A stretch of DNA of 64,000 nt from Glutamicibacter sp002979865 (GTDB taxonomy: Bacteria > Actinomycetota > Actinomycetes > Actinomycetales > Micrococcaceae), in NCBI RefSeq assembly GCF_050030965.1, contig NZ_CP188297.1, positions 3,410,001 to 3,474,000 of the forward strand, given 5' to 3'. The notes below the pieces were generated by a model that saw only the letters and a list, made by a program, of their open reading frames with translations, was not told the DNA's origin and made no database searches. Both the position numbers and the translations under genes were made by a program. Shown in pieces: positions 8,647 to 18,559 of the stretch. The stretch's first letter is position 1. Every line of letters begins with the position of its first letter.

Positions 8647-8762
8647 AAAGAAGGTGTTTTTTCAGTGCACGGCTACCAGTGATCTGGTGGCCCGGAACTA
8701 CCGTTGGATTCCGTCGGGCTTCACGCAGGCTCGGGAAAGAATCCAACGGCAACGGGAAGGAG
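8647..8762 (+). promoter_or_regulatory. Structured 5' leader of rel with tiny reading frame and two hairpins
   Basis: An AAAGAAGG ribosome-binding-like site (8647-8654) is followed, 10 nt on, by GTG-CAC-GGC-TAC-CAG-TGA (8665-8682), a 5-codon frame. Its last codons lie in a perfect 9-bp hairpin (8671-8679 with 8684-8692, one G-U pair, TGAT loop). A second, perfect 11-bp inverted repeat pairs CCGTTGGATTC (8701-8711) with GAATCCAACGG (8739-8749). The rel ribosome-binding site AAGGAG (8757-8762) follows directly. Structure and position are seen; any regulatory function is inference. Confidence 0.5.
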
Positions 8763-8768
8763 CGGGGC

Positions 8769-11036
8769 ATGGCGAATACGCCTAACCTGAACAATTCGAA
8801 ACGACGCTCTATCTCTCGTTTGGTGCGCTTTGCTGGCCGGGGGAGCACCCCGAGCACATCGCCGACCCTTGAACCGCTATTGCGCACGGTCAAGTCCAAG
8901 CATCCGAAGGCGGATCTGGACCTGCTGGTCCACGCCTACGAGGTCGCCGAAAAGTACCATGAAGGCCAGAAGCGCAAGAGCGGCGACCCGTACATAACGC
9001 ACCCGGTCGCCGTCGCCACGATCCTGGCGGAGATGGGGATGACCGGCTCGATTCTTGCCGCCGCCTTGCTGCACGACACCGTTGAAGACACCGATTACTC
9101 CCTGGAGTCGGTTAAGAAGGAATTCTCCGAGGAAATCGCCATGCTGGTCGATGGCGTGACCAAGCTGGACAAGGTCACCTATGGCGATGCGGCCCCGGCA
9201 GAGACCGTGCGCAAAATGGTCGTGGCCATGTCCCGCGACATCCGCGTGCTGCTGATCAAGCTGGCCGACCGCCTGCACAATGCCCGTACCTGGCGCTACG
9301 TATCCCCGGAATCTTCCTCGCGCAAGGCGAAGGAAACCCTGGAGATCTTCGCACCGCTGGCACACCGTCTGGGCATGAACACCGTCAAGTGGGAGCTGGA
9401 GGACCTGTCCTTCGCTGCCTTGCACCCGAAGGTCTACCAGGAGATCGTCCGCATGGTGGGCGATCGCACTCCGGAACGTGAAAAGTACCTCTCCTCGATC
9501 CGCCAGACCCTTTCGGGCGATCTCGGCGATGTCGCCATCCATGCCTCGGTGTCCGGCCGGCCCAAGCACTACTACTCGATCTACCAGAAGATGATCGTGC
9601 GCGGCAAGGACTTCGACGATATCCATGACCTCATGGGCGTGCGCATCCTGGTGGATACCGTCAAGGACTGCTACGGCGCCCTGGGCGTCGTGCATGCGGA
9701 GTGGAATCCACTGCCTAACCGCTTCAAGGACTATATTGCGATCCCGAAGCTGAACCTCTACCAGTCGCTGCACACCACGGTGATGGGTCCTGAAGGCAAG
9801 CCGGTAGAGATCCAGATCCGCACCCACGATATGCACGTACGCGCCGAATACGGCGTAGCAGCGCACTTCCAGTACAAGCATGGGCAGACCGATAACTCCA
9901 TGCTTTCGCCGGAACAGAATATGGATTGGCTGCGTTCCTTGATGGAGTGGCAGGCGGATACCGCCGACTCCGAGGAGTTCCTGGACGGCCTTCGCTACAC
10001 GATCAGCTCCGCTGAAGTCTATGTGTTCACCCCCAAGGGCGACATCATGTCCTTGCCGGTTGGTGCCACACCGGTGGATTTCGCCTACTCGATCCACACC
10101 GACGTCGGCCACCGCACCATCGGCTCCCGCGTCAATGGCAAGCTCGTCCCACTGCATACCGAGCTCAAGCAGGGCGATGTGGTGGAGGTCTTCACCTCGA
10201 AGGCCGAAGGCGCTGGCCCATCCCAGGATTGGCAGAACTTTGTCCGCTCGCCTCGTGCCAAGGCAAAGATCCGCGGTTACTTCTCCAAGGAACGCCGCGA
10301 GGAGGCCATCGAAAAGGGCAAGGAGCTGCTGACCAAGGAACTGCGTCGCAACCAGCTGCCATTGCAGAAATTGATGACTCACGACCTGCTCACGGCGGTA
10401 GCCAACGAACTGCACCACACGGACATTTCGGCCCTGTACCAGTCCGTGGGCGACGGCCATACCAGTGCACAGAACGTCATTGAGCATTTAACGGCCCTGA
10501 TTGGCCCTCCAGAAGCCGAACAGGTCGATGAGGAAGCGGTAGTCCGCCCAATGGCTCCCAGCCCGGCTACGGGCAACGACGCCGGCGTGATCGTCGAGGG
10601 CCTGGGGGATGTGCTGGTGAAGCTGGCGCGTTGCTGCACTCCGGTGCCGCCAGATGAAATCCAGGGTTTCGTAACCCGTGGCGCCGGAGTCTCGGTGCAC
10701 CGCACCGACTGCCTGAATCTGACGCAGCTCGCCGAGCAGCCGGATCGACTGGTCAATGTCACGTGGGCCACCAAGCACCATGGCGTGTTCCTGGTGGAGA
10801 TCCAGGTCGAAGCATTGGACCGCAAGTCGCTGCTCTCCGACGTCACCCGGATCCTTTCCGAAAGCCACTTGAACATCCTTTCGGCCAGTGTGCAGACAAG
10901 CAAGGACCGTGTGGCAATTTCCCGTTTCTCCTTCGAAATGGGCGATCCCAAGTTCCTGAGCCACGTGCTGAACCAAGTACGCCGCATCGATGGCGTCTAC
11001 GATGTCTACCGCACCACCGCAGGGTCCCGCCGCTAA
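8769..11036 (+). CDS. rel: Bifunctional (p)ppGpp synthetase/hydrolase Rel
   Basis: Long RSH enzyme of 755 residues that makes and degrades the stringent-response alarmone. Domains in order: HD hydrolase with HDTVEDTDYSLE (about 95-110) and intact VDGVTKLDKV; synthetase with DDIHDLMGVRILV and YQSLHTTVMGPEG; TGS domain starting VYVFTPKGDIMSLP; zinc-finger/Cys region ARCCTPVPPDEIQGF; C-terminal ACT domain from VFLVEIQVEALDRKSLL. All signatures of both activities are present. I chose the ATG at 8769 (MANTPNLNN), six nt after AAGGAG; the frame is open upstream, but that part lies in the hairpin leader. No apt gene lies between secF and rel, unlike in many actinobacteria. Confidence 0.96.
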   Translation: MANTPNLNNSKRRSISRLVRFAGRGSTPSTSPTLEPLLRTVKSKHPKADLDLLVHAYEVAEKYHEGQKRKSGDPYITHPVAVATILAEMGMTGSILAAALLHDTVEDTDYSLESVKKEFSEEIAMLVDGVTKLDKVTYGDAAPAETVRKMVVAMSRDIRVLLIKLADRLHNARTWRYVSPESSSRKAKETLEIFAPLAHRLGMNTVKWELEDLSFAALHPKVYQEIVRMVGDRTPEREKYLSSIRQTLSGDLGDVAIHASVSGRPKHYYSIYQKMIVRGKDFDDIHDLMGVRILVDTVKDCYGALGVVHAEWNPLPNRFKDYIAIPKLNLYQSLHTTVMGPEGKPVEIQIRTHDMHVRAEYGVAAHFQYKHGQTDNSMLSPEQNMDWLRSLMEWQADTADSEEFLDGLRYTISSAEVYVFTPKGDIMSLPVGATPVDFAYSIHTDVGHRTIGSRVNGKLVPLHTELKQGDVVEVFTSKAEGAGPSQDWQNFVRSPRAKAKIRGYFSKERREEAIEKGKELLTKELRRNQLPLQKLMTHDLLTAVANELHHTDISALYQSVGDGHTSAQNVIEHLTALIGPPEAEQVDEEAVVRPMAPSPATGNDAGVIVEGLGDVLVKLARCCTPVPPDEIQGFVTRGAGVSVHRTDCLNLTQLAEQPDRLVNVTWATKHHGVFLVEIQVEALDRKSLLSDVTRILSESHLNILSASVQTSKDRVAISRFSFEMGDPKFLSHVLNQVRRIDGVYDVYRTTAGSRR

Positions 11037-11063
11037 TAGCGCGGTGCACCCCGCGGCGGCAGC

Positions 11064-11687
11064 CTAGGCCGCTTGCGCCGTATCGGAGAAGGACTGGACC
11101 AGGCGCAGGGCCCGGGAGCGCTCGGGTGAGGGAACCTCCGATGCCAGGGCTTGTTTGATGGCGTCCAAAGTCAGGTAGGGATCTGCCAGCGCCGCGACTG
11201 TGCCCAGAACGCGGCTGGCAATGGGCAATGGATCGTATTTCGCGCAGTCGCAGGCGCTGCGCAATGCGGTGGCCACCCTGATGCGGCTGCGGAACACCAT
11301 GTCCGTATCCGGCACCTGCATTTGGGCGAATTCCGCCCTCAGCCCGTGCCCGGGGTAGAACGGCCGATGGTAGCTCTTGGTGTAGATGCACAATGTGGAC
11401 ACTGACGGCAAGAGCCCATGGATCCAGGCTGCAGTTTGGCGAGCTAGCACCGCATCGCGGGCCAGCTCGCGGCCACAGGCGAAACCTGCAATCCGTGCCC
11501 GCACCGACGCGTTGACTCGGATGCTGCTGGGCAAAAAATAATCACCGAGGACCTCGATCAGCAGGCCGTTGTGGGCCATGGCGTGCAGCTCGTTGCGGGT
11601 GAACATCTCACCAGCGATCCACAGGTCCCCGGGAATGCGCAACGCGGCGGCGCGAGGTCCGGTAGCTGGGGAATTTCTCGTTTCCAT
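11064..11687 (-). CDS. AbiEi-like (type IV antitoxin family) hypothetical protein
   Basis: Protein of 207 residues. After a short N-terminal stretch it shows a winged-helix-like opening (FTRNELHAMAHNGLLIEVLGDYFLP), then VLARQTAAWIHG and a C-terminal segment with IRVATALRSACDCAKYDP. This is the layout of proteins annotated as AbiEi-family type IV antitoxins in actinobacteria. No AbiEii-type nucleotidyltransferase toxin is adjacent, so a toxin-antitoxin role is not supported by context; such lone proteins may be plain DNA-binding factors. It lies 60 bp downstream of the DUF349 gene on the same strand and converges on rel with a 27-bp gap. No good ribosome-binding site precedes the ATG at 11687; an internal ATG at MFTRNEL is an alternative. 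Confidence 0.5.
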   Translation of the reverse strand: METRNSPATGPRAAALRIPGDLWIAGEMFTRNELHAMAHNGLLIEVLGDYFLPSSIRVNASVRARIAGFACGRELARDAVLARQTAAWIHGLLPSVSTLCIYTKSYHRPFYPGHGLRAEFAQMQVPDTDMVFRSRIRVATALRSACDCAKYDPLPIASRVLGTVAALADPYLTLDAIKQALASEVPSPERSRALRLVQSFSDTAQAA

Positions 11688-11747
11688 AGAGCTACTGAAC
11701 CAGTTCGCGCCGCCGCGTTGGCGGTGTGCAAGCGATCTGTGGATTAC

Positions 11748-13106
11748 TTACTGGAAGTCGGCAGCCGACTTCTCCAAGGTGCTCAGCCACATGCGGCGTG
11801 CATCCAGGGCTTCCTGGGCTGTCGCGATCTGCTTGGCGTTGCCCTTGGCCTGTGCTGCTGCCAGATCATCTTCCAAGGCGGAGATGGTGTCCTGCAGCTG
11901 CGAGAGCATCGAGTTGGAGCGGGCCTTGGTCTCCGGGTTGGATCGGCGCCACTGCTCGTCCTCGGCACCCTTGACCGCGTCCTCGACCTGGCGCAGGGCC
12001 GATTCAATGCGCTGCAGGTCGTTGCGCGGCACCTTGCCGGCAGCTTCCCAACGGGTGCGGATCGAATCCAGCTTGTTCTTGGCAACAGCCAGATCCTTGA
12101 TGGGAAGCAGCGCGCGCGCTTCTTCCAGCAGGGCTTCCTTCACCACGAGGTTCTGGGAGTACTCTTCATCGATCTTGGCGTTGGCCGCGGCGCGGGCCTG
12201 GAAGAAGACATCCTGGGCGGCGCGGAAGCGGCTCCAGAGCTGGTCGTCGTCCTTGCGCGAGGCACGGCGCGACTTCTTCCACTCGTCCATGAGCTTGCGG
12301 TACTCGGCGGCGGTAGCGGTCCAGTCGGTGGACCCCTGCAGCACCTCGGCGCGAGCGATCAGCTCTTCCTTCACTTCCTTGGCGGCCGCGTTGGTCGAAT
12401 CCAGCTGCGAGAAGTAGGCCCGGCGATGGCGGTCGAAGGTGGTGCGGGCGGAGCGGAATCGCTTCCACAGCGCATCTTCGGTGGACCGTGGCAGGCGCAC
12501 CGAGGAACGCTGCGAACCCTTCCAGGCGTCGAACAGCTCGTTCATCGCCGCCGAAGCGGTCTTCCACTGGATCTGCTCCGGGCGCTTGCCGGCCAGCTCT
12601 TCAGCCTGTTCGACGATGGCTTCGCGGGCAGCGAGCTGTTCCGCGCGAGCTTCGTCGTTGGCCTTGCGCTGTTCGCTGGTCAATGCCTCGACGGCTACGC
12701 GGGCATTCTCGAGGCGCGTTTCCAGCGCCGGGATGTCGCCGACCATATGGCGTTCGGCAACGGTGGCCGAGAGCGCCTGCACAGCCTTGCTGAGCTCGCC
12801 GGCCGGGGCCTTGGCAACGACGCGCTGCTCCAGGAGCATCAGCTGCGAGAGCGCGTCGTCGTATTTGCGCACGAAGTAGCCCAGGGCTTCGTCCTGGGTT
12901 GCGTCGGGGTATTGGCCCACTGGGAATTCGGCGCCGTCAATGATCACGAAGACGTGGCCGTCCTCGGTCACACGGGCGAACTTTGCCGCTTCGTCGAGGG
13001 GAGTGGTATGTGCGACGCTTGGCGCTACAACCGGCTTTGCGGCAGGCTTCTGGGCCTGTGGCAATGGGGTCTTCTGGCTGTCGTCGGATTGCTGACTGGT
13101 GGTCAC
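11748..13106 (-). CDS. DUF349 domain-containing coiled-coil protein
   Basis: Protein of 452 residues with a Gln/Pro-rich start, then several DUF349 repeats of about 75 residues. Each has a Trp-Phe/Arg core such as LWKRFRSARTTFDRHRRAYF and LWSRFRAAQDVFFQARAAA, predicted to form long helical coiled coils. The N-terminal part contains VTEDGHVFVIIDGAEFPVGQ. The family is common beside hisS or rel in actinobacteria, and its role is unknown. It starts with GTG at 13106, preceded by GAAAGAG. It is divergent from hisS. Confidence 0.9.
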   Translation of the reverse strand: MTTSQQSDDSQKTPLPQAQKPAAKPVVAPSVAHTTPLDEAAKFARVTEDGHVFVIIDGAEFPVGQYPDATQDEALGYFVRKYDDALSQLMLLEQRVVAKAPAGELSKAVQALSATVAERHMVGDIPALETRLENARVAVEALTSEQRKANDEARAEQLAAREAIVEQAEELAGKRPEQIQWKTASAAMNELFDAWKGSQRSSVRLPRSTEDALWKRFRSARTTFDRHRRAYFSQLDSTNAAAKEVKEELIARAEVLQGSTDWTATAAEYRKLMDEWKKSRRASRKDDDQLWSRFRAAQDVFFQARAAANAKIDEEYSQNLVVKEALLEEARALLPIKDLAVAKNKLDSIRTRWEAAGKVPRNDLQRIESALRQVEDAVKGAEDEQWRRSNPETKARSNSMLSQLQDTISALEDDLAAAQAKGNAKQIATAQEALDARRMWLSTLEKSAADFQ

Positions 13107-13249
13107 CGCTGAAACTCTTTCACTTTACGAGCACTTGCTTTAGCCAACTCTACCTGTGACCTCCGCTTCTTAGTAAGCCGACGTGCACAGGTTTCTCGGG
13201 TTTCGGGCTATAAGATGGGTAGGTAGCCCAATTTGCACTAAGGAGTTTC

Positions 13250-14572
13250 ATGGCACGCAAGGCCTCACTATCAGGTTTCCCGGAATGGCTTCCCGCCGAA
13301 CGGGCAGTTGAACAGCATGTGCTCGATACCTTGCGCCACGTCTTCGAACTGCATGGATTCGCCAACATCGAGACCCGTGCGGTGGAAACCCGAGCGCAAC
13401 TTCTGCGCAAGGGCGAAATCGACAAGGAAGTCTACGGACTGTCACGGCTGGCCGCGGAGGATGAGAAGAACGATCCCAACGCGTTGGCCCTGCACTTCGA
13501 CCTCACCGTGCCTTTCGCACGCTACGTGGTGGAGAATGCAGGCCACCTGGCCTTCCCCTTCCGCCGCTACCAGATGCAGAAGGTCTGGCGTGGCGAACGC
13601 CCGCAGGATGGCCGCTTCCGCGAATTCACCCAGGCCGACATCGATGTCGTGGGCGATGGCACGTTGCCCTTCAGCTACGACGTGGAGCTGGCGCTGACCA
13701 TTGCCGACGCGCTCTCCGCCCTGCCGATCGGTGATTTCCGCCTGCGGGTGAATAACCGCAAGCTGGCCGAGGGCTTCTACCGCGGCCTGGGCCTGGAAGA
13801 TCCGGATGCAGTCCTGCGCGCCATCGACAAGCTGGAAAAGATCGGCGATGATGCCGTCGCCAAGATCCTGGTCGAAGAAGTCGGCGCCACCGCGCAGCAG
13901 GCCTCCGCCGCCCTGGCCCTGGCCAAGATCCGCACCATGGACACGTCCTTCGTGGAGCAGGTCCGCGCACTGGGCGTCAGCCACGAACTGCTGGATACCG
14001 GCTTGGATGAGCTCTCGCAGGTCATCGATGCCGCATCCAAGCGCGCACCGGGCAAGGTCATGGCCGATTTGTCCATCGCCCGCGGGCTGGACTACTACAC
14101 CGGCACCGTGTACGAAACCGTGCTGGTGGGCCACGAATCCCTGGGTTCGATCTGCTCGGGCGGGCGCTACGAATCGCTGGCTTCCAAGGGCAAGAAGAAC
14201 TACCCGGGTGTGGGCTTGTCCATCGGCGTCACCCGCCTGGTCTCGCGCATCCTTGCAGAAGAGTCCGTGACCGCAAGCCGTTCGGTGCCTTCGGTGGTAT
14301 ATGTCACCTTGGCCAACGACGAGTCCTGGCACGAAGCGCAGGATGTAGCCTCGCAGCTGCGCGAGCGCGGCATCGCCTGCGAGGTAGCAGCCAGCGCGGA
14401 GAAGTTCGGCAAGCAGATCAAATTCGCTGATCGACGCGGGATTCCGTTCGTCTGGTTCACCCATGCCGATGGCGCCCACGAGGTCAAGGACATCCGTTCC
14501 GGCGAGCAGGTCGCCGCGGATCCGTCCACCTGGATGCCGGCCGAAGCGGACCTGAAGATCGCCATCAGCTAG
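13250..14572 (+). CDS. hisS: Histidyl-tRNA synthetase
   Basis: Class II synthetase of 440 residues, normal length. It begins GFPEWLPAERAVEQHVLDTL. Motif 2 is around QKVWRGERPQDGRFREF, the histidine-specific blocks are RGLDYYTGTVYE and CSGGRYESLASK, motif 3 is near YPGVGLSIGVTRL, and a C-terminal anticodon-binding domain starts about VPSVVYVTLANDE. The ATG at 13250 has AAGGAG 5 nt upstream. A TATAAG-like -10 at about 13210 could serve as promoter. The hisS/DUF349 divergent pair is recurrent in actinobacteria. Confidence 0.97.
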   Translation: MARKASLSGFPEWLPAERAVEQHVLDTLRHVFELHGFANIETRAVETRAQLLRKGEIDKEVYGLSRLAAEDEKNDPNALALHFDLTVPFARYVVENAGHLAFPFRRYQMQKVWRGERPQDGRFREFTQADIDVVGDGTLPFSYDVELALTIADALSALPIGDFRLRVNNRKLAEGFYRGLGLEDPDAVLRAIDKLEKIGDDAVAKILVEEVGATAQQASAALALAKIRTMDTSFVEQVRALGVSHELLDTGLDELSQVIDAASKRAPGKVMADLSIARGLDYYTGTVYETVLVGHESLGSICSGGRYESLASKGKKNYPGVGLSIGVTRLVSRILAEESVTASRSVPSVVYVTLANDESWHEAQDVASQLRERGIACEVAASAEKFGKQIKFADRRGIPFVWFTHADGAHEVKDIRSGEQVAADPSTWMPAEADLKIAIS

Positions 14573-14615
14573 TTCTCGGGCTCCATCGCCCGCCCGCGCA
14601 CCAATCACGGTGCAC

Positions 14616-14642
14616 TAAACTTCATGGGAAGAAACTTTCCCA
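14616..14642 (+). promoter_or_regulatory. Putative aspS -10 box and start-site dyad
   Basis: TAAACT at 14616-14621 is a good actinobacterial -10; no clear -35 precedes it. Immediately downstream TGGGAA...TTCCCA (about 14625-14642) forms a 6-bp hairpin at the expected start of the transcript. AAAGGA at 14651-14656 is the aspS ribosome-binding site. Confidence 0.4.
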
Positions 14643-14661
14643 ACCGACCGAAAGGATCGTA

Positions 14662-16461
<1,800 letters not shown>

Positions 16462-16480
16462 GTTCACGCAGCTTCGTAAC

Positions 16481-16522
16481 GCCGGATGGAACGCTTGAAT
16501 GCGTTCCATCCGGCTTCTTTTT
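16481..16522 (+). terminator. Strong intrinsic terminator after aspS
   Basis: GCCGGATGGAACGC (16481-16494) pairs perfectly with GCGTTCCATCCGGC (16501-16514) around TTGAAT, followed by TTCTTTTT. This is a textbook rho-independent terminator. Confidence 0.95.
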
Positions 16523-16540
16523 AACCTGGAATTAGCTCTT

Positions 16541-16568
16541 TTGGTGGACTATGAGTATTTTTAATACT
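16541..16568 (+). promoter_or_regulatory. Putative promoter of the HAAS-PadR pair with dyad
   Basis: TTGGTG at 16541-16546 and TAATAC at 16562-16567 (15-nt spacer) lie in an AT-rich patch. AGTATT (16554-16559) and AATACT (16563-16568) form a dyad overlapping the -10, a natural place for a PadR-type repressor. Operator identity is inference. Confidence 0.35.
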
Positions 16569-16626
16569 AGGTTTGTTTTTGACTTAGTTTGCAGAACCAG
16601 TTCTCACGACCACTTTGGAGCGATAC

Positions 16627-17748
16627 GTGCCAGCAGAAGAACCACACGATATCATCGAACGTTACCCAGAAGCGGACCAGGAATGGGCTAAAACCTTTTT
16701 CGCTTCAATGGTGTGGAACGACCTCACCAATGCGCAGGTGGCGCTCGAACTGGACCGCACCCTGAGCATGGTTCGCGATAGCGGGCAGCGGGCCGAGGAA
16801 CTCTTTGGCCATTCGGGCGAATATGGTGCGACGCGGGCTCAATGTCTATTGACGCCAGAGCAGCGCGCGGACGCGGAACTTCCCGTCGAATCAAGTACTG
16901 CGCTATTGGCGGTTGTTGGGATGCTTGTTGGCCTGCTGTGCACTGGATTTGGAATCTGGATCGGGTTCCGCGATGGGTGGACCTCGAGTTCGTGGCACTA
17001 CTGGCAGCTTTCTGCTCTAACTGCCGGGGCAGGGATCGCACTATCGGGATACCTGTGGTGGTTTAACCGATTGAAGGGGAAATTCGGCCTGTCCTGGATA
17101 CTGGGACCGGTAGGTATCCTCGTGTCGGTTGGAGCTGCCGCTCTAATCGTGCAGATAGGAGGAAGCAATAATCTGCTGCCCCTGCCAAATTGGTTAGCTC
17201 CAATTCTTGGCGCAGGGCTGGTGGTTGCTTGCTTCTATCTGATGCCTGCCTATAAAGCGCAGAAAGCCGCTGGCGGGCAACAAATCCTTCTCGGCACCGA
17301 CGAGTGGTTCGCGGAAACCACCAGACTGCTGCGCGGACGCTACGGCATGAGTCACAAGGAAGCCAACGAGTCGCTGAGTACTGCGCGAGAACATCTCGAT
17401 GATGCGGCGACCCGAGGCGAAAAAGCTGACCCAAACCTTGAATTCGGAACGCCCAATGAATTCGTGATTGGGCTGGCAGTGAACACCGAAAAGGCGCTCA
17501 AGCGTCGTTGGCTTCTACGCCGCATGGCCACCTTGACCGTAGTCGCTTTATTCGCGGTCGGCGCGGTCGCTGGCCTGATGGATCCAGCGCGAAATGGCGG
17601 GGATATTTTCTTTGGGGTCGCAGTGCTGGTGTTTGCCGCGGTGAGCGTTTACGAGCTGCGTCCGGCTGACCGCAAGGCCTACGTCCAAGAGAAGCTCAAG
17701 GAACGAGCAGCCAATGCCCGGGCACTGCAGGAGCGCGACGATGACTAA
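16627..17748 (+). CDS. Membrane protein with two HAAS-like modules
   Basis: Protein of 373 residues whose exact function is unknown. Residues 1-60 and about 222-275 are two soluble helical modules of HAAS type. The second (WFAETTRLLRGRYGMSHKEANESL, then a Leu/Asp-rich helix and FGTPNEF) shows the family layout; the first (AKTFFASMVWNDL ... SGQRAEELFG) is a diverged copy. Six hydrophobic segments follow them: four between the modules (from LLAVVGMLVGLLCTGF) and two after. HAAS proteins are typically encoded with PadR regulators and tune membrane responses. I chose the GTG at 16627 with GGAG 7 nt upstream; a TTG at 16615 would add four residues. Codon GC looks lower than in neighbours. Its last 8 nt overlap the padR gene. 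Confidence 0.75.
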   Translation: MPAEEPHDIIERYPEADQEWAKTFFASMVWNDLTNAQVALELDRTLSMVRDSGQRAEELFGHSGEYGATRAQCLLTPEQRADAELPVESSTALLAVVGMLVGLLCTGFGIWIGFRDGWTSSSWHYWQLSALTAGAGIALSGYLWWFNRLKGKFGLSWILGPVGILVSVGAAALIVQIGGSNNLLPLPNWLAPILGAGLVVACFYLMPAYKAQKAAGGQQILLGTDEWFAETTRLLRGRYGMSHKEANESLSTAREHLDDAATRGEKADPNLEFGTPNEFVIGLAVNTEKALKRRWLLRRMATLTVVALFAVGAVAGLMDPARNGGDIFFGVAVLVFAAVSVYELRPADRKAYVQEKLKERAANARALQERDDD

Positions 17749-18070
17749 GCCCGAAGGCTTTCCGGGTAGCTGGCAACGCGCCATGTTGCCGATGCTCTTA
17801 CTCGCCGAACTCTCGGCTGGCCAGGCCCACGGTTATGCACTGGCGAAATCCCTGCAGGAACGCGGTTTCGGGCCGATCAAGGGAGCCACGCTCTACCCCG
17901 CATTGGCCAAACTCGAGGCCTCGGGTTTTGTTGAAACCCGCTGGGAAGAAGGCCAAGGTGGCCCGGGGCGAAAGGTCTACGAACTCTCCGCCACCGGACG
18001 GGTGGAACTAGCCGAGCAACGAGCCAGCTTCGACCAACTGACCCAACTGGTACAGAGCACCGGCCGCTAG
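17741..18070 (+). CDS. PadR family transcriptional regulator
   Basis: Winged-helix regulator of 109 residues (PadR subfamily 2 size). The DNA-binding domain is plain: MLPMLLLAELSAGQAHGYAL, then IKGATLYPALAKLEASGFV, a wing with GPGRKVYELSATGR, and a short C-terminal dimerisation helix. PadR proteins repress adjacent operons, often releasing on ligand or envelope stress. Its ATG overlaps the upstream membrane protein gene by 8 nt (ATGACTAA), so the two form one translational unit. Its stop overlaps the dtd stop on the other strand in a shared CTAG. Confidence 0.92.
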   Translation: MTKPEGFPGSWQRAMLPMLLLAELSAGQAHGYALAKSLQERGFGPIKGATLYPALAKLEASGFVETRWEEGQGGPGRKVYELSATGRVELAEQRASFDQLTQLVQSTGR

Positions 18071-18504
18071 GGGAGGTCTGCCGAGTCTACGATCATCGTG
18101 AACGGTCCGGTATTCGTTAGCGAGACATTCATCATCGCGCCAAATACACCGGTCTGAACGCTCGCACCCAATTCGCGCAGGTGCTCCACGAAGTAGTCGT
18201 ACAACGGTTCGCTGATAGGACCGGGTGCCGCATTGGACCAGGATGGGCGGCGGCCCTTGCGCACCGAACCGTACAGGGTGAACTGGCTGATCACTAGCAG
18301 TGGTGCATTCACCCCGGCTGCGGAGGTTTCATCCTCCATGATCCGCAGCTGCCAGATCTTTTCGGCCACCTTGCGTGCGATCGCCTGATCATCCTCATGG
18401 GTCACCCCAAGTAGGATCACCAAACCGGGGGAGTCGAGCTGGCCGGTAATCTGCCCTTCAACCTCAACATGGGCGGTGGAAGCGACCTGGACGACAGCGC
18501 GCAT
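18067..18504 (-). CDS. dtd: D-aminoacyl-tRNA deacylase
   Basis: Protein of 145 residues that hydrolyses D-amino acids (and glycine from tRNA-Ala) off tRNA. It begins MRAVVQVASTAHVEV and shows the two signature motifs of the active site: SQFTLYG (normally SQFTLYA/G) and TNTGPFTM (NxGPxT). Length is standard. It converges with padR and shares the palindromic CTAG as both stops. It is divergent from rarA with a 55-nt gap holding both promoters. Confidence 0.95.
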   Translation of the reverse strand: MRAVVQVASTAHVEVEGQITGQLDSPGLVILLGVTHEDDQAIARKVAEKIWQLRIMEDETSAAGVNAPLLVISQFTLYGSVRKGRRPSWSNAAPGPISEPLYDYFVEHLRELGASVQTGVFGAMMNVSLTNTGPFTMIVDSADLP

Positions 18505-18547
18505 ATGGCGGACCTTTCAAAAGACGGTGGGGCTTCCAGAATATCGG

Positions 18548-18553
18548 TAGGCT
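18548..18553 (+). promoter_or_regulatory. Putative -10 for a leaderless rarA transcript
   Basis: TAGGCT lies six nt before the GTG start at 18560. That is the spacing expected when transcription begins at the first base of the start codon, a common arrangement in actinobacteria. The AGGGG that precedes the GTG has no spacer and is a poor ribosome-binding site. Confidence 0.4.
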
Positions 18554-18559
18554 TAGGGG

